Shown piece after piece: positions 10,809 through 22,601 of a DNA stretch of 64,000 bases (the first letter of the stretch is position 1; each line of letters opens with the position of its first letter). Source of the stretch: Hermatobates lingyangjiaoensis (Eukaryota > Arthropoda > Insecta > Hemiptera > Hermatobatidae); the NCBI GenBank assembly GCA_026182355.1, contig JAPFBL010001928.1, positions 6,775,501 through 6,839,500 of the forward strand, given 5' to 3'. The position numbers and the translations under genes were made by a program. Below the pieces are notes generated by a model. The model ran no database searches and was not told the origin of the DNA. It saw only the letters and a list, made by a program, of their open reading frames with translations.

Positions 10809-12334
10809 CTTCTATTTTTTTATCGGTTAAGATTGGAAGTGAAATGGTCCGGTTCATACGGCAAGTTTGGTGGTTTAGAATTTCTTTTTCAACTTCTTAT
10901 ATTCTTCATTGACATGCAAACGTTTCAGTGTGCTAATCACAATATATAGCTATTACATCCACATCCAAGTAGAAAATACATTAGATCAATAAAGTTTACC
11001 TAATATTTTACAACGTATTGAAAAACACATTTTTTTTTAAGAAAGTACTTTTTCTAGTTGTGCATTATTAACCTTTCATCCTCACATATAGGATTAATTT
11101 TATTTACTAGAATTCCTTTCCTGTTCATACTCTGAACAATTTTTAAAAAAAATTGTTACTTTTTTTCTAATCTTTTATAAATGATTATTATTTTAAAATT
11201 ATAATAGAAATGTATTTTCAAATCAGGGACTTAATGTAATACCCTAATTGAAATTGGTTTATTAGTAATATCAAATGTTTATTTTATTGTATTTTTAATA
11301 CAATTATCGAAGTTTTTTCAGGTTTTAGAATTATATATGCACCTTTAGTTGTTTATAAAAATTAAAAACAAAAACAAGTTGTTGTTGTTGAGATTATGAA
11401 GACAATAAATTAGAAGTGAATTTCTAGATAAATGAAGTAGGTATTAGTTTTATAACTACTGCTTACAATCTGTAATCTCTAGAAACAGAATTTTATTTAA
11501 AATTGGTATTCTTGGTTATGAGATATTTCCATAGAGCCGAAGTTATATTTTATCGCTAAATTAAAGTACTTAAGAAGGAAAAATGACCTTTGACCTTGCG
11601 GAAACGTGTTAAATGTTATTAATTCTCTTTTCCTTTTAAGTTGTATTTATCAAAAGTGATGATTCACAATGTTTATCACTTATGTATATAGTATGTTATG
11701 TATTAAAGTGTATGGATGTTATTTTTTTTCATATTTGGTTATTTTATTTATTGTTGACTCATAAAAGATGTACTTTTATAAACTTTTGTAGTATTTTTAT
11801 ATGATAACAATATAGAACATTGCATATGGTTTCTATAATTTAATTAAATCCCAATTTGAAAGTCATCCTGGAAGGATTAAATCAAAAAGGAGTCTGTAAC
11901 CTATCACACTGGACCTAGCAAAAGTGTTGAGCTTCTTGGAGGCGTTGGAGCTAACTGGGGGTACTATAGTACAGAAGGGGAGGAAAGTACAATAGTTCTT
12001 ACGATGCAGTACTATAATGACCTCTATAAAACAAATAAACCTATTACGTGCGATGTATTTTACAAAATATAATCAGTAAAAAGTATTTATTTTTTTTATA
12101 GTTTAAATAAGTAATAAACAAACAATAGAAGTTGATAGGAATAAACAACACAGTTGTTTATGGAACTATATTTAAAAGTATATACTTATAATTATCTTTT
12201 AGAAGTATAGTTCCTACTCATCAGTTTTTCTGTTCATTACGAAAAATTTTATTTTGTATTGATCACATTAATATTATGTGCCTTGAATTTACATTTAGTT
12301 CATAGCATAAAACAAAGTGCTATTCGTTACATCT
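10809..12334. other. AT-rich intergenic, no gene seen
   Basis: A short plus-strand frame near 11911-12000 (PITLDLAKVLSFLEALEL) has some coding look but no neighbours and no match I can name. Otherwise there is nothing recognisable. Confidence 0.4.
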
Positions 12335-12872
12335 TTATAGATAAAATATAAAGTTTGTCTGTCTGTTAGCTATTCAAATAAAATTGGAGACATTTAGATA
12401 TTAAGAAACATGAAACTTATATAACTTTTTTCTAGCGAACTAACTAAGGTATTCATTTTTGAAATAAAATTTTACTATTTATTACATAACATCTGCATTA
12501 TCCGATTAGGCGATTCAGGGTATATTACACCCGATTTATAGGAAAAAAAAATATATCTCTTTTTTCGGATATACTACCGCCCATAACCAATCTGAAAAAA
12601 AAACATGTAAAATACGAAGTTTGTCTGTCCGTAATAGAAATAAAACTGGAGACATTTAGATACAAAGAAAACATTGATCTTATATAACTTTTTTCGGGGG
12701 GAATAACTAGGGTTTTTTTTTTTAAAAAAATAACACAACTTTACTATTTATTACATAATATCTGCAGAACGATCCACAATGGCGATATGCAGTGTATGTT
12801 TCTTTCTTTATATAGGAAAAATAAAAAAATAGATCCCTTTTTTGGAATTTACCGGCCATAACCAAAACACCG
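12335..12872. repeat. tandem duplication, two ~270-bp units
   Basis: Units 12335-12604 and 12605-12872 both run from AAAATA..AAGTTTGTCTGTC through GGAGACATTTAGATA and TTACTATTTATTACATAA to CCATAACCAA. They differ by many substitutions, so the duplication is old. No frame is conserved between them. Confidence 0.75.
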
Positions 12873-13539
12873 AGGCATAACCTTCCAACCTGGGTAGATC
12901 AACTAGTGTAAAGATTGTCTGTTTCTTTGTTTGTTATTGAACTCCTCCCACAGTTTTTTGGAATAGACCCACATAACCATGTATATTCCACATATATTAT
13001 TGAAAACGACGCCAAATTTAGCTGATATTTATTTCCTAAAAAGCTTCACCATTTTTCTAAATAACACTGTCGTTATTCGTCAACATGTTTCGAATAATTA
13101 ATATTCATTTTTCATTTTTGTTTTCAGACTATATACATGAAAAAAAATATATCGAGTTGCAATTAACATTATCTAAATTGCTAATGCAATTTGATTACTG
13201 ACGCAGTGTTTGTTGTGTATTATACAAATAAATGTGAAGAGCAGCACATGAGTCAATACATAGTGGAGGTATTTTATTTTATTTTTACTTAATTCAATAT
13301 CAGTCAGTTGAATAGGAGCTGAGTAGAATTACTCAGACTGACTAGCTCCCTGTGGACTGGTAGATCCGAGTCAGATTTCACTCTGGCCTCGAAAAAAACT
13401 AAACATGCGTCTCTAGGGGTGGACTTTTAATCTGTTTTGATGTACACATGTTCCTTGACCCTATCGCCATACCATCTAAATTACACCAGGGTTGATGGTT
13501 TTGAACGTCAAACCTTTTCGCAACGTCAGGAAAGACCAA
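12873..13539. other. intergenic, no gene seen
   Basis: The stretch has somewhat higher complexity near 13310-13540, but no frame, splice pattern or repeat end that I can support. Confidence 0.35.
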
Positions 13540-13547
13540 TTGCATCC

Positions 13548-14129
13548 CAGTGACTTAGCAAGGGGTGGGCGGGAGGGGAGGCTCGCGGTGCCAGGGGGGG
13601 GGCGACATTTTGAAGGGGTAAAAAAAATTAAAATAAAAAAAAAGCTAACAAAAATCTGAAATTGAGTTTTTAAGGTCCTAATTGTTTTTATGTTTTATGA
13701 GTACAACAGTTTTTTCAACTCAAAAATTTGCAAATTAGAAATATTTTTTATTTCAAATTTTTCAAAACTAGTTTTTCAAAGGGTTGAAAGTTTATTATAT
13801 TTGTTTGCATCGCCAGTTAATTTAATTTAACAATTGTTTTATGATTTGATATTTGATGTTATGAATTATAAAACAAAATTTTTTTTTGTTTGGAAAAATG
13901 ATTGGCTTTCTTTGCTGACGACAGTATATGATGTATGAATACCAGTACTGTAATAAGATATAAGTCTGTGGCTAATAACAGCAATCTAAAATTAGATCCT
14001 TGATTGAAAATATATATTTTGAGGAATTTTCTGGAATTTTGAAGGTTAAAGGATTATCAACGGCCAAGGGGGGGGGGGGGGATCGTACGACCGCCCCCGG
14101 GTGGCAAAAATAGTTTTGCTACGTCACTG
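13548..14129. mobile_element. non-autonomous hAT-like MITE
   Basis: The termini are inverted: CAGTGACTTAGCAAG at the left and CTACGTCACTG at the right. The flanking octamers TTGCATCC and CTGAATCC match at 6 of 8, consistent with a decayed 8-bp duplication. The subterminal regions are G-rich on one side and end in a long G run and CGCCCCC on the other. There is no transposase frame. Confidence 0.6.
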
Positions 14130-15756
14130 CTGAATCCTCCACAAACTAGGAAAACGAGACATCAGTCGGAAAGTGCCCAAGGTAGAGGTGGCTTCCACGA
14201 CTTACATCAACAAATGCTATAAATATCATATAACAAATTTATTTGTAGAACTATGAAAAAGGTTTTAAAATAAAACCGAAACGTCGGCAACGAGAGTTTG
14301 ATTTTTGAACCTAGAAAATCGATTAAATAACACACCTATTCTATCAAACGGTCGATATATTATTGAATCAGTGATATATATATATATATATATATATATA
14401 CTAAATATAAGAAACGGTCCACAAGGACCACAAAACTGTATATAAAACTAAATATATATATATATATATATAAAATTTAAAACACAATGGTAAAAGGAAA
14501 ACAATGAAAGGCCTCAGAGCATTTAGTTTTATTGTTTTCCTTTTTTCCATTGTAGTTTAAACTTCATTGATGGCATCACCTGTTTATTTACTGTGATTTT
14601 TCTGCATATATATATAAATATAGAGATACTATTAAAAACTGGATGTCTGTTTCCACTTTGTTCAATTTCGTCTTATATTTTTCCAAATTACGAAATTTCG
14701 TCTTTAATTCTGAGTTCAACATAAAAATTAAATCACCATAATTGCATTGAAGAAGGAGTGCTCCCAACTTTTACAAATATATATATATATATATATATAT
14801 CGTTAAAATGTATTAAAAAGTCGTTAACGACTATTTTACTTATTGCTTCTATTTTTCTCACGATCTTCCTTTGTGAAAATAAAATTGCCAAAGCAAGTTA
14901 GCAACGACATTCAGCAAGGCTCATAAAATAGAGGGTTGCGGTTAAAACACAAAAAACTCTTGACCGTTTTAAATGTACATCTGTGATGTGCTTATCAGTT
15001 TGTTAAAAAAATTATTTCGTATTATATTACTGGTAGCTCCATTCAATCCCCTTTGTATCAAGAAATATATATTTTAAAAAAAATCGGAGAATATAAAGGA
15101 TATTTACATATTTTTTTTTGTCAGTGCATAAGTTGTATGCCGATTTAGCTTATGGTGTGGAGAACGTCTCCATTATCAAGCCATTGTTTTACTTCCTTTA
15201 AGCAAAAAGGGCCCCTCTGGTGGCCTACTTGCCAAGCCTTTGGTCTCCCCACCCTTAACATGGAGGTTACTATGTGGTTACATGGCCAATATTGCTTAAG
15301 CTCAGTGATCTACTAAAAAAACCATTGTATTTTATGAAGCAATAACCAGGAATAATTCTACTGAAACAAGTTGAAAAACCTAATTCATTACCTAGCGATT
15401 TTGATAAAGTGTTGACAATTTATCACAGTTGGGTTGATGGCCAGTGACCAAAACAAAAGCAGGTTGTTAGTTTTTTCTTACCTACCTTCCCTTTAGAGTA
15501 ATCAAGATGAAAAAGAAGACAAAAAGATGGGAGCCAGTGATAATGATGAAGCCTCAGGACCAAATCCAATCGCATTCTTACACCGGCAGCCAACCTTTCA
15601 TACCTTCTTACGAACGAGTCAGTGATAATATAATCAAGCGTAAAACACCCAACACTACAATCCAGTTGATTATAAATTATGCTAATCGTTTAATTACTTG
15701 GCAAACTTAAAAGTTCGCTAAAAGTCTAATAGTATTCAAAGTTTTGTTTCTTGAGG
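14130..15756. other. (TA)n-rich intergenic with small repeat scraps
   Basis: TA tracts occur at about 14377-14401, 14451-14472, 14605-14618 and 14776-14801. A small inverted repeat pairs 14483-14510 with 14525-14555 (ACAATGGTAAAAGGAAAACA and its complement). ACCGAAACGTCGG near 14274 resembles the ribozyme-like scraps elsewhere. No gene is seen. Confidence 0.5.
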
Positions 15757-16005
15757 ATTTTTGGTCTAAAGAAATTACACTCCTGTTTATACGCCGACGT
15801 TTCGCCCAAAAATTGTTTGGCATTTTCAAGGCTTGTTTTTGAGGATAAAACTATTTACACTCCATGCCTCTATCTAAGATTCTTCGTATCTGATATGATA
15901 AATAATTTCTTCCTCAAATACAAGCCTTGAAAATGCCAAACAATTTTTGGGCGAAACATCGGCGTATAAATAGGAGTGTAATTTCTTTAGACTAAAATAA
16001 TTTCT
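15757..16005. repeat. palindromic repeat, family with GGCGAAACATCGGCG
   Basis: Arms of about 70 nt (left 15766-15838, right 15922-15992) are complementary, from GGTCTAAAGAAATTACACTCC to CAAGCCTTGAAAATGCC. TGCC and GGGC would pair before GAAAC. The place of CTGANGA holds CTTGAAAA, so this is not a standard hammerhead. Related palindromes are at 20690-20885 and 58671-59093. Confidence 0.65.
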
Positions 16006-16484
16006 GGACCCCCAGCGTTTAAAGAGGCAGAGGTTATAAGGGTTTCCCTACTCTCCAGTAGGGATTTTGGAGTATATTTCTTTGTCTTAAATGGCAACTC
16101 TTACTTATTTGTAGTAATATTTATTTCAATATAAGTTTATGGGTTGAAAACGGGATATTTCAGTTTAATCCCGTTCCCGTTTAATTAGTTTTTGCTATAT
16201 TCTTGGTTTGGGAGAAGATCAAACACTTGTTTGAGTCCAATAAATAGACATTATTTACTTGAAATTATAATTGATCAATTACAACAAAATCCATCCATGT
16301 TTACATTTTGAAATTATTAAAACAAATTAGTTTTATAAACATTTTGGCTATTGTTGATTTGTCAACTCTGGGAGTCGTAAACTCCCTCTGTTCCAACCTC
16401 AAGAAACCAATCTTTGAACTTTAAAAATCAGTTGTCGAGAAGCTATATCTATATCTATATGTGGTAGTATTAGTAGAACTAATA

Positions 16485-17431
16485 CATTGGACGCCGTTTA
16501 ATGTAATCACTGATAATGTTATCATTCGGTTAATATTATCGGATTCCCTGATCCCCGCCTCCCAACATACGATATGCATTACAAATATATCGCTTATTCT
16601 GATTAGAACATCGGTTATTGTTATGGATTTCTTTCCAAACCTGGGCACATCTTCGTTGAGTTCAGTTGTAGCGTAAATGCCCCTTCGAGAAGTTGTTCTA
16701 AGATTCCTGATTTTATCTGTGACATAGCAAGGGAAAAGGTTTCATTATTTCTATCCTCGACTTCAGTTTTCTGCTATTTTTAAACTATTTAACTATTTTT
16801 TTATGCTTATGTCGCCTAAAGCAATCAGTTTCAGTTACTTCTAACAGACTAACAATTTTGACAACCGATCTGATGCATAGAACAAAGACTACGGGACAGT
16901 GACTCTTTTGTGTTTCATTCATTTTTTTACCCTTCAAGATGAAGAAACGCAAAGATTTAAGCTTCAAAGAAAAAGCTGCAATTTTAGAAAGCTATAGTAA
17001 ATTAGATAAGATAGGGCCAAGTGAAGATGCATCAAAACTACAAATATCCCAGCTGCTTTTATGCAAAATTCTAAAAAGCCGCACAGGCCTCGAAAGGTAT
17101 CCAAAATTGTTTGGTGCGAAATAAGGTAAACTGGAAAAGACACTGAAGTCGAATTCGCTTTGAAAATGTGGTTTTCAAAGGGAATTCAACAACTTCTCGA
17201 AGGGGCATTTACGCTACAACTGAACTCAACGAAGATGTCCTCATTTTTGGAATTCAATGCTATCGAAAGATTTAGGTTTCCTAAATAAATAACTTATTAT
17301 ATTGCTTATAGCTTAAATAGGTTTTTTTTACTACATCTACAGCTGTAGCCTCATGAACGGTAAAATGGCAATCGGTTATTGTTAACAATTTGGCTGTCTA
17401 TAAAAGTGATTACATTAAACGGCATCCACTG
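16485..17431 (+). mobile_element. Tigger/pogo DNA transposon remnant
   Basis: The terminal inverted repeats (left CATTGGACGCCGTTTAATG, right CATTAAACGGCATCCACTG) are each flanked by TA, the Tc1/mariner-pogo target. At 947 bp the element is internally deleted. It also has an internal inverted repeat: 16645-16698 is the reverse complement of about 17188-17241 (AACTTCTCGAAGGGGCATTT). Confidence 0.8.
16939..17124 (+). pseudogene. pogo/Tigger transposase N-terminal fragment
   Basis: The frame begins MKKRKDLSFKEKAAILESY and continues LDKIGPSEDASKLQISQLL, the psq-type helix-turn-helix of CENP-B/Tigger transposases. The frame stops after about 61 residues. In shifted frames, KRH and ALKMWF-like scraps of the second HTH follow to about 17180. 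The DDE domain is absent. Confidence 0.75.
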
Positions 17432-17433
17432 TA

Positions 17434-18930
17434 CTTTACTATTGTTTTAGCATTGGTAGAACTAATCAATTTACATGATTAATTCTACAATCTTCTGCAA
17501 GTGTTATTCTTAATCAAGTAAGCTGAGAACTCGTCTTATCTTCGAGATTGCTCAGACTTAGAATCAAGTCTAAGATTAAAACAACACCAAGTCTCTGTAA
17601 ACAACGCAAGGCAATTGTTTGCAGTTCACATTACAAGGCTATTATTTTGGAGTATGTTAACAGGAGTTTATTACAAATCATTGTAGTGGGCCAAGGAACG
17701 AAAACATGACTCATTTTTGATTCAGCAATCATTAACTATAGGACGAGCCACATTACTGAGGCGCAAACTGTATGTGTTGTTACCTATCCAAGTTGTAACT
17801 AAGCCCGATGTTGCTTAACACCGGTGATAGAGGAAGAAACCGAGGGAGAGATAACTATTCGAGGGAATAACACCTCATGACTCATAGTGCATGCAATATT
17901 TTATCTCCCGAAAAGGTTCTATAATAATAATAATAAGTATAGAACTAATTAATAATGACTCTTAATAATCCAAAATAAAGATTTGCGAAAGTTAACTAAA
18001 AGTTTAAAAACAAAACAGACTAGAATAATTAACACTACAGCTGGCCTGTAAAAATCAGGCTTGCCACCCTAACTCTTCCCAAACTTATTTCACTTGATAT
18101 AATAAAATCGATATCAATAAAATAATTTGACTGCCTGAAGTTTCATTATCATCCCCACAATTTTTCATTATTGCCTTTTTTTTTTTTAGGTACTAGGATT
18201 AAATGTCTTACATTATTACCTGAAAACTAGACGTAAAAAGTTACTTTTCGTCCTTTCTGCAGATAAAATCAATAACTCAATGATTTCTGCCAAGTATTTT
18301 CAATAATTACAATGCAATGGTTGGGATGCTTTGTTTAATCAGCTGCATATTTATTCATATGACACACCTGTTTTTCTAAACCAACAATAGCTAACTGTTT
18401 CCAAGAGTTTATTTTACAAGGCATATTAATTATATAGGTTTAATTTTTTATTAACTAGTTTAACGACAAATTATTTTGAAAAAAACTATCAAAAGTATAA
18501 TCTAAAATATATAAATTGAATTATTTTGATAAAATTATGAGGGTTATGTTTTTCACTAGATCTTGCTTGTGTTTACTTCCTGCTAATTATATTTCTCTAA
18601 TTTAAATTTGATTAATTATTTGCAATTATCTAATTATATCGCAGTTGTCTATGTTATTTTTCAATCAACCTTTAAACTCAATTTAATCTTTACTATCACT
18701 TAGAAGACTAGTTATTATAGGCACATTTATGGATGAAAGAATGTCTGTATGCAAAAATTGTATGTACACACATGACAGGTATGTTATGTGTTACTGTATA
18801 TATTTATATATAATTAAAGTTATAACTAAAAAACAAAAAATTGACAACAGTTCAAGATGTACTATCTATTCAGAATTAATGACTTTGTGAACTAGCAATT
18901 CTCAACCCTTACTAATGAACAGGCAAGAAA
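17434..18930. other. intergenic, no gene seen
   Basis: AT-rich sequence without recognisable coding frames, RNA genes or repeat termini. Confidence 0.4.
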
Positions 18931-18931
18931 A

Positions 18932-19372
18932 AATCAACAAACAAGTTCTTACGCTATATCAAGCCGAGGAATGAACTTACAAGGCACCTGGACTGCCTGC
19001 TCATGAGTAAAAACTTAAAGTATGAGCACCAATTATGCTGCGATTTAGTAGTAGTAACACATTCCATGTTACGAAACTTGAGTGCTTAAAAATGTGCAAC
19101 GGGACACGACTCTGAGATCATGCTCTGCACAGGTACGCAATAGAGGAGGACATCATGACTGGGTGTTGCACTGGGGAGTCTGTGTGTATACCACGCGTAC
19201 CATTGATTCCGAGTGATTATCCGTTTCCATCAAACGATTACAATGTTCTGTCAGCGTCTGTTTTGCAATGATGGTTACTAAGTAGCAAGGGGAAACTCTA
19301 TCTACCACAAGAATTGAAGTGAGTGAGACCAAGTTTTTCTCACATGGTCAACTGTAGTTTACTTGCTCAAGA
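18932..19372 (+). pseudogene. Helitron helicase C-terminal remnant
   Basis: Across shifted plus-strand frames the order is that of the Helitron Pif1-like helicase C-terminus: APGLPAHE, then LRNLSA and MCNGTR, then EDIMTGCCTGESVCIPRVP (19140-19200) followed by LIPSDYPF, then KRLQCSV and FAM (19235-19271), and finally FFSHGQL (19335-19356). Several frameshifts and stops separate the blocks. No Rep domain or 3' hairpin was found. Confidence 0.75.
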
Positions 19373-19604
19373 GTCAGAGGTTCCAACTCTTTGTTTTCCA
19401 TTAATCTGAAGGACAGACAGCTAATGTAGTGTATACAGAGGCATTTGTTTAACACTGTACTAATAATGATATTGTATACTATTCTATAATTTCTCATATT
19501 TTGGAATACCATGTATAATCGAATTTTTGATTTCGTCAAAGACGGGTACGTTTGCTAGTATATATAGATATATATTTTGGTATTCTATACACTTCATCAA
19601 GGAT

Positions 19605-19742
19605 GGTTTGAATAATTTCAAATTTGAAGTGTTTTCAAATTTTATGAAAAAACTTACGGTTTTACCACACTCTTCAACATCAGTAGAGAGAATATTTTCA
19701 CTAGTAAATCATGTTAAAACAAAACAAACAAGTTCTCTCAAA
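19605..19742 (+). pseudogene. hAT transposase C-terminal fragment, left part
   Basis: The frame reads MKKLTVLPHSSTSVERIFS followed by LVNHVKTKQTSSLK, the hAT C-terminal dimerisation region. It is cut at 19742 by a palindromic element and resumes at about 20033 (SLKTDTVKDRLSVKQAL). The rest of the transposase is missing. Confidence 0.75.
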
Positions 19743-20022
19743 GTAGGGTAAAAAGCTAATAAAATGGTCTCCACATATAAAAATTTAATTGTATAAACAA
19801 CTGGTTTTGAACTCGTAGTGTTCGTCCTCAGACATTAACTAAGGGTGAGTGTCTGTGGTACAACTGTTTACCACAGACATTCACCCTTAGTTAATGCCTG
19901 AGGAAAAACACTATGTGTTCGAAACGCGTTGTTAAATTTTTGATATGTGGAGACCATTTCATTAGCTTTTTTCCCCTAGAATGAGTAAATACCACATAAT
20001 AACTGATTGCACTAAGTTACAA
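19743..20022. mobile_element. palindromic retro-inserted element, 10-bp TSD
   Basis: The arms start GTAGGGTAAAAAGC; the single-copy tail (ATGAGTAAATACCACA..GATTGCACTAAG) lies on the right, so the element is inverted relative to 2910-3193. It interrupts the hAT frame, and TTCTCTCAAA is duplicated at 19733-19742 and 20023-20032. The plus arm has an intact hammerhead-type core at 19898-19929: CTGAGGA, one extra A, AAACAC-TAT-GTGTTC, GAAACGCGTT. The minus arm has CTGAGGA but AAAACCAG in place of GAAAC. Confidence 0.85.
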
Positions 20023-20032
20023 TTCTCTCAAA

Positions 20033-20098
20033 ACTGATACAGTGAAAGATAGATTGTCTGTGAAACAAGCACTAACAAGAAATAAACAACTGTTACTC
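20033..20098 (+). pseudogene. hAT transposase C-terminal fragment, right part
   Basis: This continues the frame interrupted at 19742 (TDTVKDRLSVKQALTRNKQL). Together the two pieces show that the palindrome inserted into an older hAT copy. Confidence 0.65.
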
Positions 20099-20413
20099 AT
20101 GATCGCCTAAAACAGAATTAGTGAGAGATGTCGAAAATGGAGTATTCTATCAGCGCTACATGAAATTTTTGGAACAACAAAAATCATCCCTTAAAGTCAA
20201 TATTCAGCCCGCAGAAATAAGTTCTACTTTTGAAGAGGAATTATAAATAACTATTACGTCACAAATCATTTGGCCTCACATAAGTAACACTGAATTATTA
20301 TTCAGTATAATCTAGGTTTTTTTTTTTTCTTGTATTATCTGGGTGGATACAAAATTAGCAATTGGGAACCCATCTCAGTATTCTGAAGAAAAAAAAAAAG
20401 ATATAATATTGTA

Positions 20414-20673
20414 GGTTAGGTTGCAGTGGCAGTCCCACAAGGGAACACAAGTAGGCCAAGCATTGGCCCTTTGTGATACCACACAATGAAGATTGATTCT
20501 ACAGTGGGAGTACTAAATTTTGCCTTACTCAAATGTATTTAGAGTAGGGATCTTTAACGAGTACCTGACATAGTACAGGCTCGGGACCGACGGTTTAACG
20601 TCCTTCTCCGAGGGACGACGTGCTCAGATTTATTCACCTCCCGCGTGAATAAATCGAGGGCCATGTGAGGATT
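20414..20673 (-). repeat. tRNA-derived SINE, 5'-truncated, 14-bp TSD
   Basis: This is the minus-strand copy of the family best seen at 61601. It contains the body (CACTCAAATG.. region, GTCCCGAGCCTGTAC on the minus strand) and the 3' end (CAACCTAACCTA), but almost none of the tRNA head. GATATAATATTGTA is duplicated at 20400-20413 and 20674-20687, so the truncation happened at insertion. Confidence 0.85.
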
Positions 20674-20689
20674 GATATAATATTGTAAT

Positions 20690-20885
20690 TTAATTCAAAA
20701 TGATTTCTTGAGGATTAGGTCCAAAGATTAACTACTCCTGACTATAAGCCGATGTTTTGCCGAAGATTGTTCAGCATTCTGAATTTTTTTTTTTTTTTTG
20801 TAAAGGAAAAACTATTTAAGGCATTTATCCATCATAAAAGACACGAAAACAAAGGGTCGGTTTATAATCAGAAGTAGTTAATCTT
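20690..20885. repeat. palindromic repeat of the 15757 family
   Basis: TCTTGAGGATTAGGTCC at the left begins an arm (CAAAGATTAACTACTCCTGA) that is mirrored at the right by TCAGAAGTAGTTAATCTTTG. The centre is diverged. Confidence 0.6.
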
Positions 20886-21454
20886 TGGCTATAATCTTTC
20901 AAAGAACCTATTTTGAATAGTAAAATTCAGTGGTCGGGAAGCTATATCAGTATTGTAAATTAAACTGCTTATGTGATTCCCTTGCTAATTCTCACAAGTA
21001 TAACATAGTTCATTCAACTTAGCTATTTAATTTTCTAAAGTTGTTTAAAATTGAATATCTTGTTTAGTTAATACATTGAAGACTTGCATGTCCTAACCCT
21101 CCATTAAGCAGAGTATCATGATATGATTCTATGATACCATGCATTGGAACAATCAAACGGTGGAGGGGAGGGGGGTCTGGTCATCCCCCCTCCATTTCAT
21201 TTAAGTAATGAAGTTTCTTAATCATGTTTAGATAGAACTAATATATACCCTCGGAACAAAAAACATCCAAAGTAACATCTGTAATTAGTTATTATCCTAT
21301 GTTAATTAGAATTATGTAGAGAACAATAGATAAGTTTCACCACGACAGCTTACTATTAAATAAATAAAAAAAAAATCATTAATAATTACAAATCATTTTT
21401 AGGTTTGACTACGCTTGTAAATATATTCTGTTGAACTTAACGTTCTCATTGGTT

Positions 21455-21612
21455 AACCATTGCATAACCCATGTCACTCATTATCTAACCTATGCTAAAC
21501 ATTCCTGAACCCAAGTGAACAATTGCCTATTACATGTCACCCATTACCCATTGCATAGCCCATGTCACCCATTATCCATTGCCTAGCCCTTAACAACTAT
21601 TACCCATTAGTG
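21455..21612. repeat. degenerate tandem repeat of CCCATTGCATAGCCCATGTCA type
   Basis: Blocks such as CATTGCATAACCCATGTCAC, CCCATTACCCATTGCATAGC and CCCATGTCACCCATTATCC recur about every 20-40 nt for about 160 bp. Confidence 0.6.
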
Positions 21613-21654
21613 AATGTCAAACCAGGCATGAGCAACCTCTTGTGAACTGGGGGC

Positions 21655-21760
21655 CTCAATTTATAATATATATTATATAATAGTATATATATATATATAT
21701 ATTGGTGCCTAGTACCAATATATATATATATATATATATACATATATATATGACGTTTAG
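21655..21760. repeat. (TA)n microsatellite
   Basis: TA/ATATAT tracts are broken by TTGGTGCCTAGTACCAATA, itself a short palindrome. Confidence 0.7.
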
Positions 21761-21764
21761 TGCC

Positions 21765-21975
21765 TAGCTCCTTTTTTACGCTAGTGCTGCTCTCTTCGGT
21801 TGACTCTTTATTTCTTCATTCGCGCTCCGTTCTTCGACGTGGGGAGATCTCTCTCACTTCGTCCTCTCTACTAGTCTACTCTCCTGATGACGAACAACAG
21901 TTCGAAATATTGAATTCTGTAAGTTTTCTTTGCATTCTCTTTTCTGTGTCGTGCTTTGTGTAATTTAAAGTTATA
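21765..21975 (+). mobile_element. Penelope-type terminal fragment with hammerhead-like core
   Basis: CTC-CTGATGA-C-GAAC-AACA-GTTC-GAAATATT at 21885-21920 has both catalytic blocks and a perfect 4-bp stem II. Downstream text (CTGTAAGTTTTCTTTGC..) parallels 10140-10200. It is flanked on both sides by (TA)n. Confidence 0.55.
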
Positions 21976-22016
21976 TATATATTGGTGTATGAAGGCAGCA
22001 GGTCTTCTTTTAAACA

Positions 22017-22150
22017 GGTATAATTAAAGTTGGCAGCAGCTTCTGCATTCTCCTTTGGAAAATACCCGAAAGTTACCGAAAACTAGTTAGGAAACTAGAG
22101 AACATCAGTAAGAAATTGGTCAACGCAGAAGCTGCTGCCAACTTTATATA
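22017..22150. repeat. short inverted repeat (TTGGCAGCAGCTTCTGC)
   Basis: AAAGTTGGCAGCAGCTTCTGC at 22027-22047 is mirrored by GCAGAAGCTGCTGCCAACTTT at 22125-22145; a (TA)n tract follows. Confidence 0.7.
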
Positions 22151-22189
22151 TATATATATATATAATATTTCACTAATAAACCGAAATAC

Positions 22190-22345
22190 GTTCCAAAATG
22201 GACACAATACGAGTTTAAAATTCAAGAATAGTAACACACAGAGTAAGGAAACACACTTACAGACTCAAATTTTTGGGTAATCCGTCTTCAGAAGAAAAGA
22301 GAGAGGAAGACCAAGCACGTTGTAGACGCTTGGTTCGCAAACACG
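22190..22345 (-). mobile_element. Penelope-type terminal fragment, decayed
   Basis: On the minus strand, CTGAAGACGGATTACCC is followed by AAAAATTTGAG instead of GAAAATTTGAG, so the conserved G of GAAA is lost. The flanks match 23034-23137. Confidence 0.6.
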
Positions 22346-22601
22346 CCTAATTCACAAATACGCGTCTAACCTCATTAACCTGGTCTAACGTCTTACATAA
22401 AAACAACACATGAGTTATAGTCAGAACTATGAACATGATGAGTGTACCAAAACAACAAAAAAAGTTTTGAAGTTAAGAGTGTACAGAGTGAGAGAAATAC
22501 AAAATGTCACCTTACTCTGTTAAAATAGAACACAAGTGAATATTCCATATGTTTAATGATGTACTCAGACAATCTATTTGGTCATTTAACATGAATTTCA
22601 G

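Noticed and set aside
15757..16005. Hammerhead ribozyme in the GGCGAAACATCGGCG palindromes (also 20690 and 58671)
   Set aside because: The GAAAC block and a flanking stem exist, but CTTGAAAA stands where CTGANGA is required, so I treat them only as related-looking palindromes.
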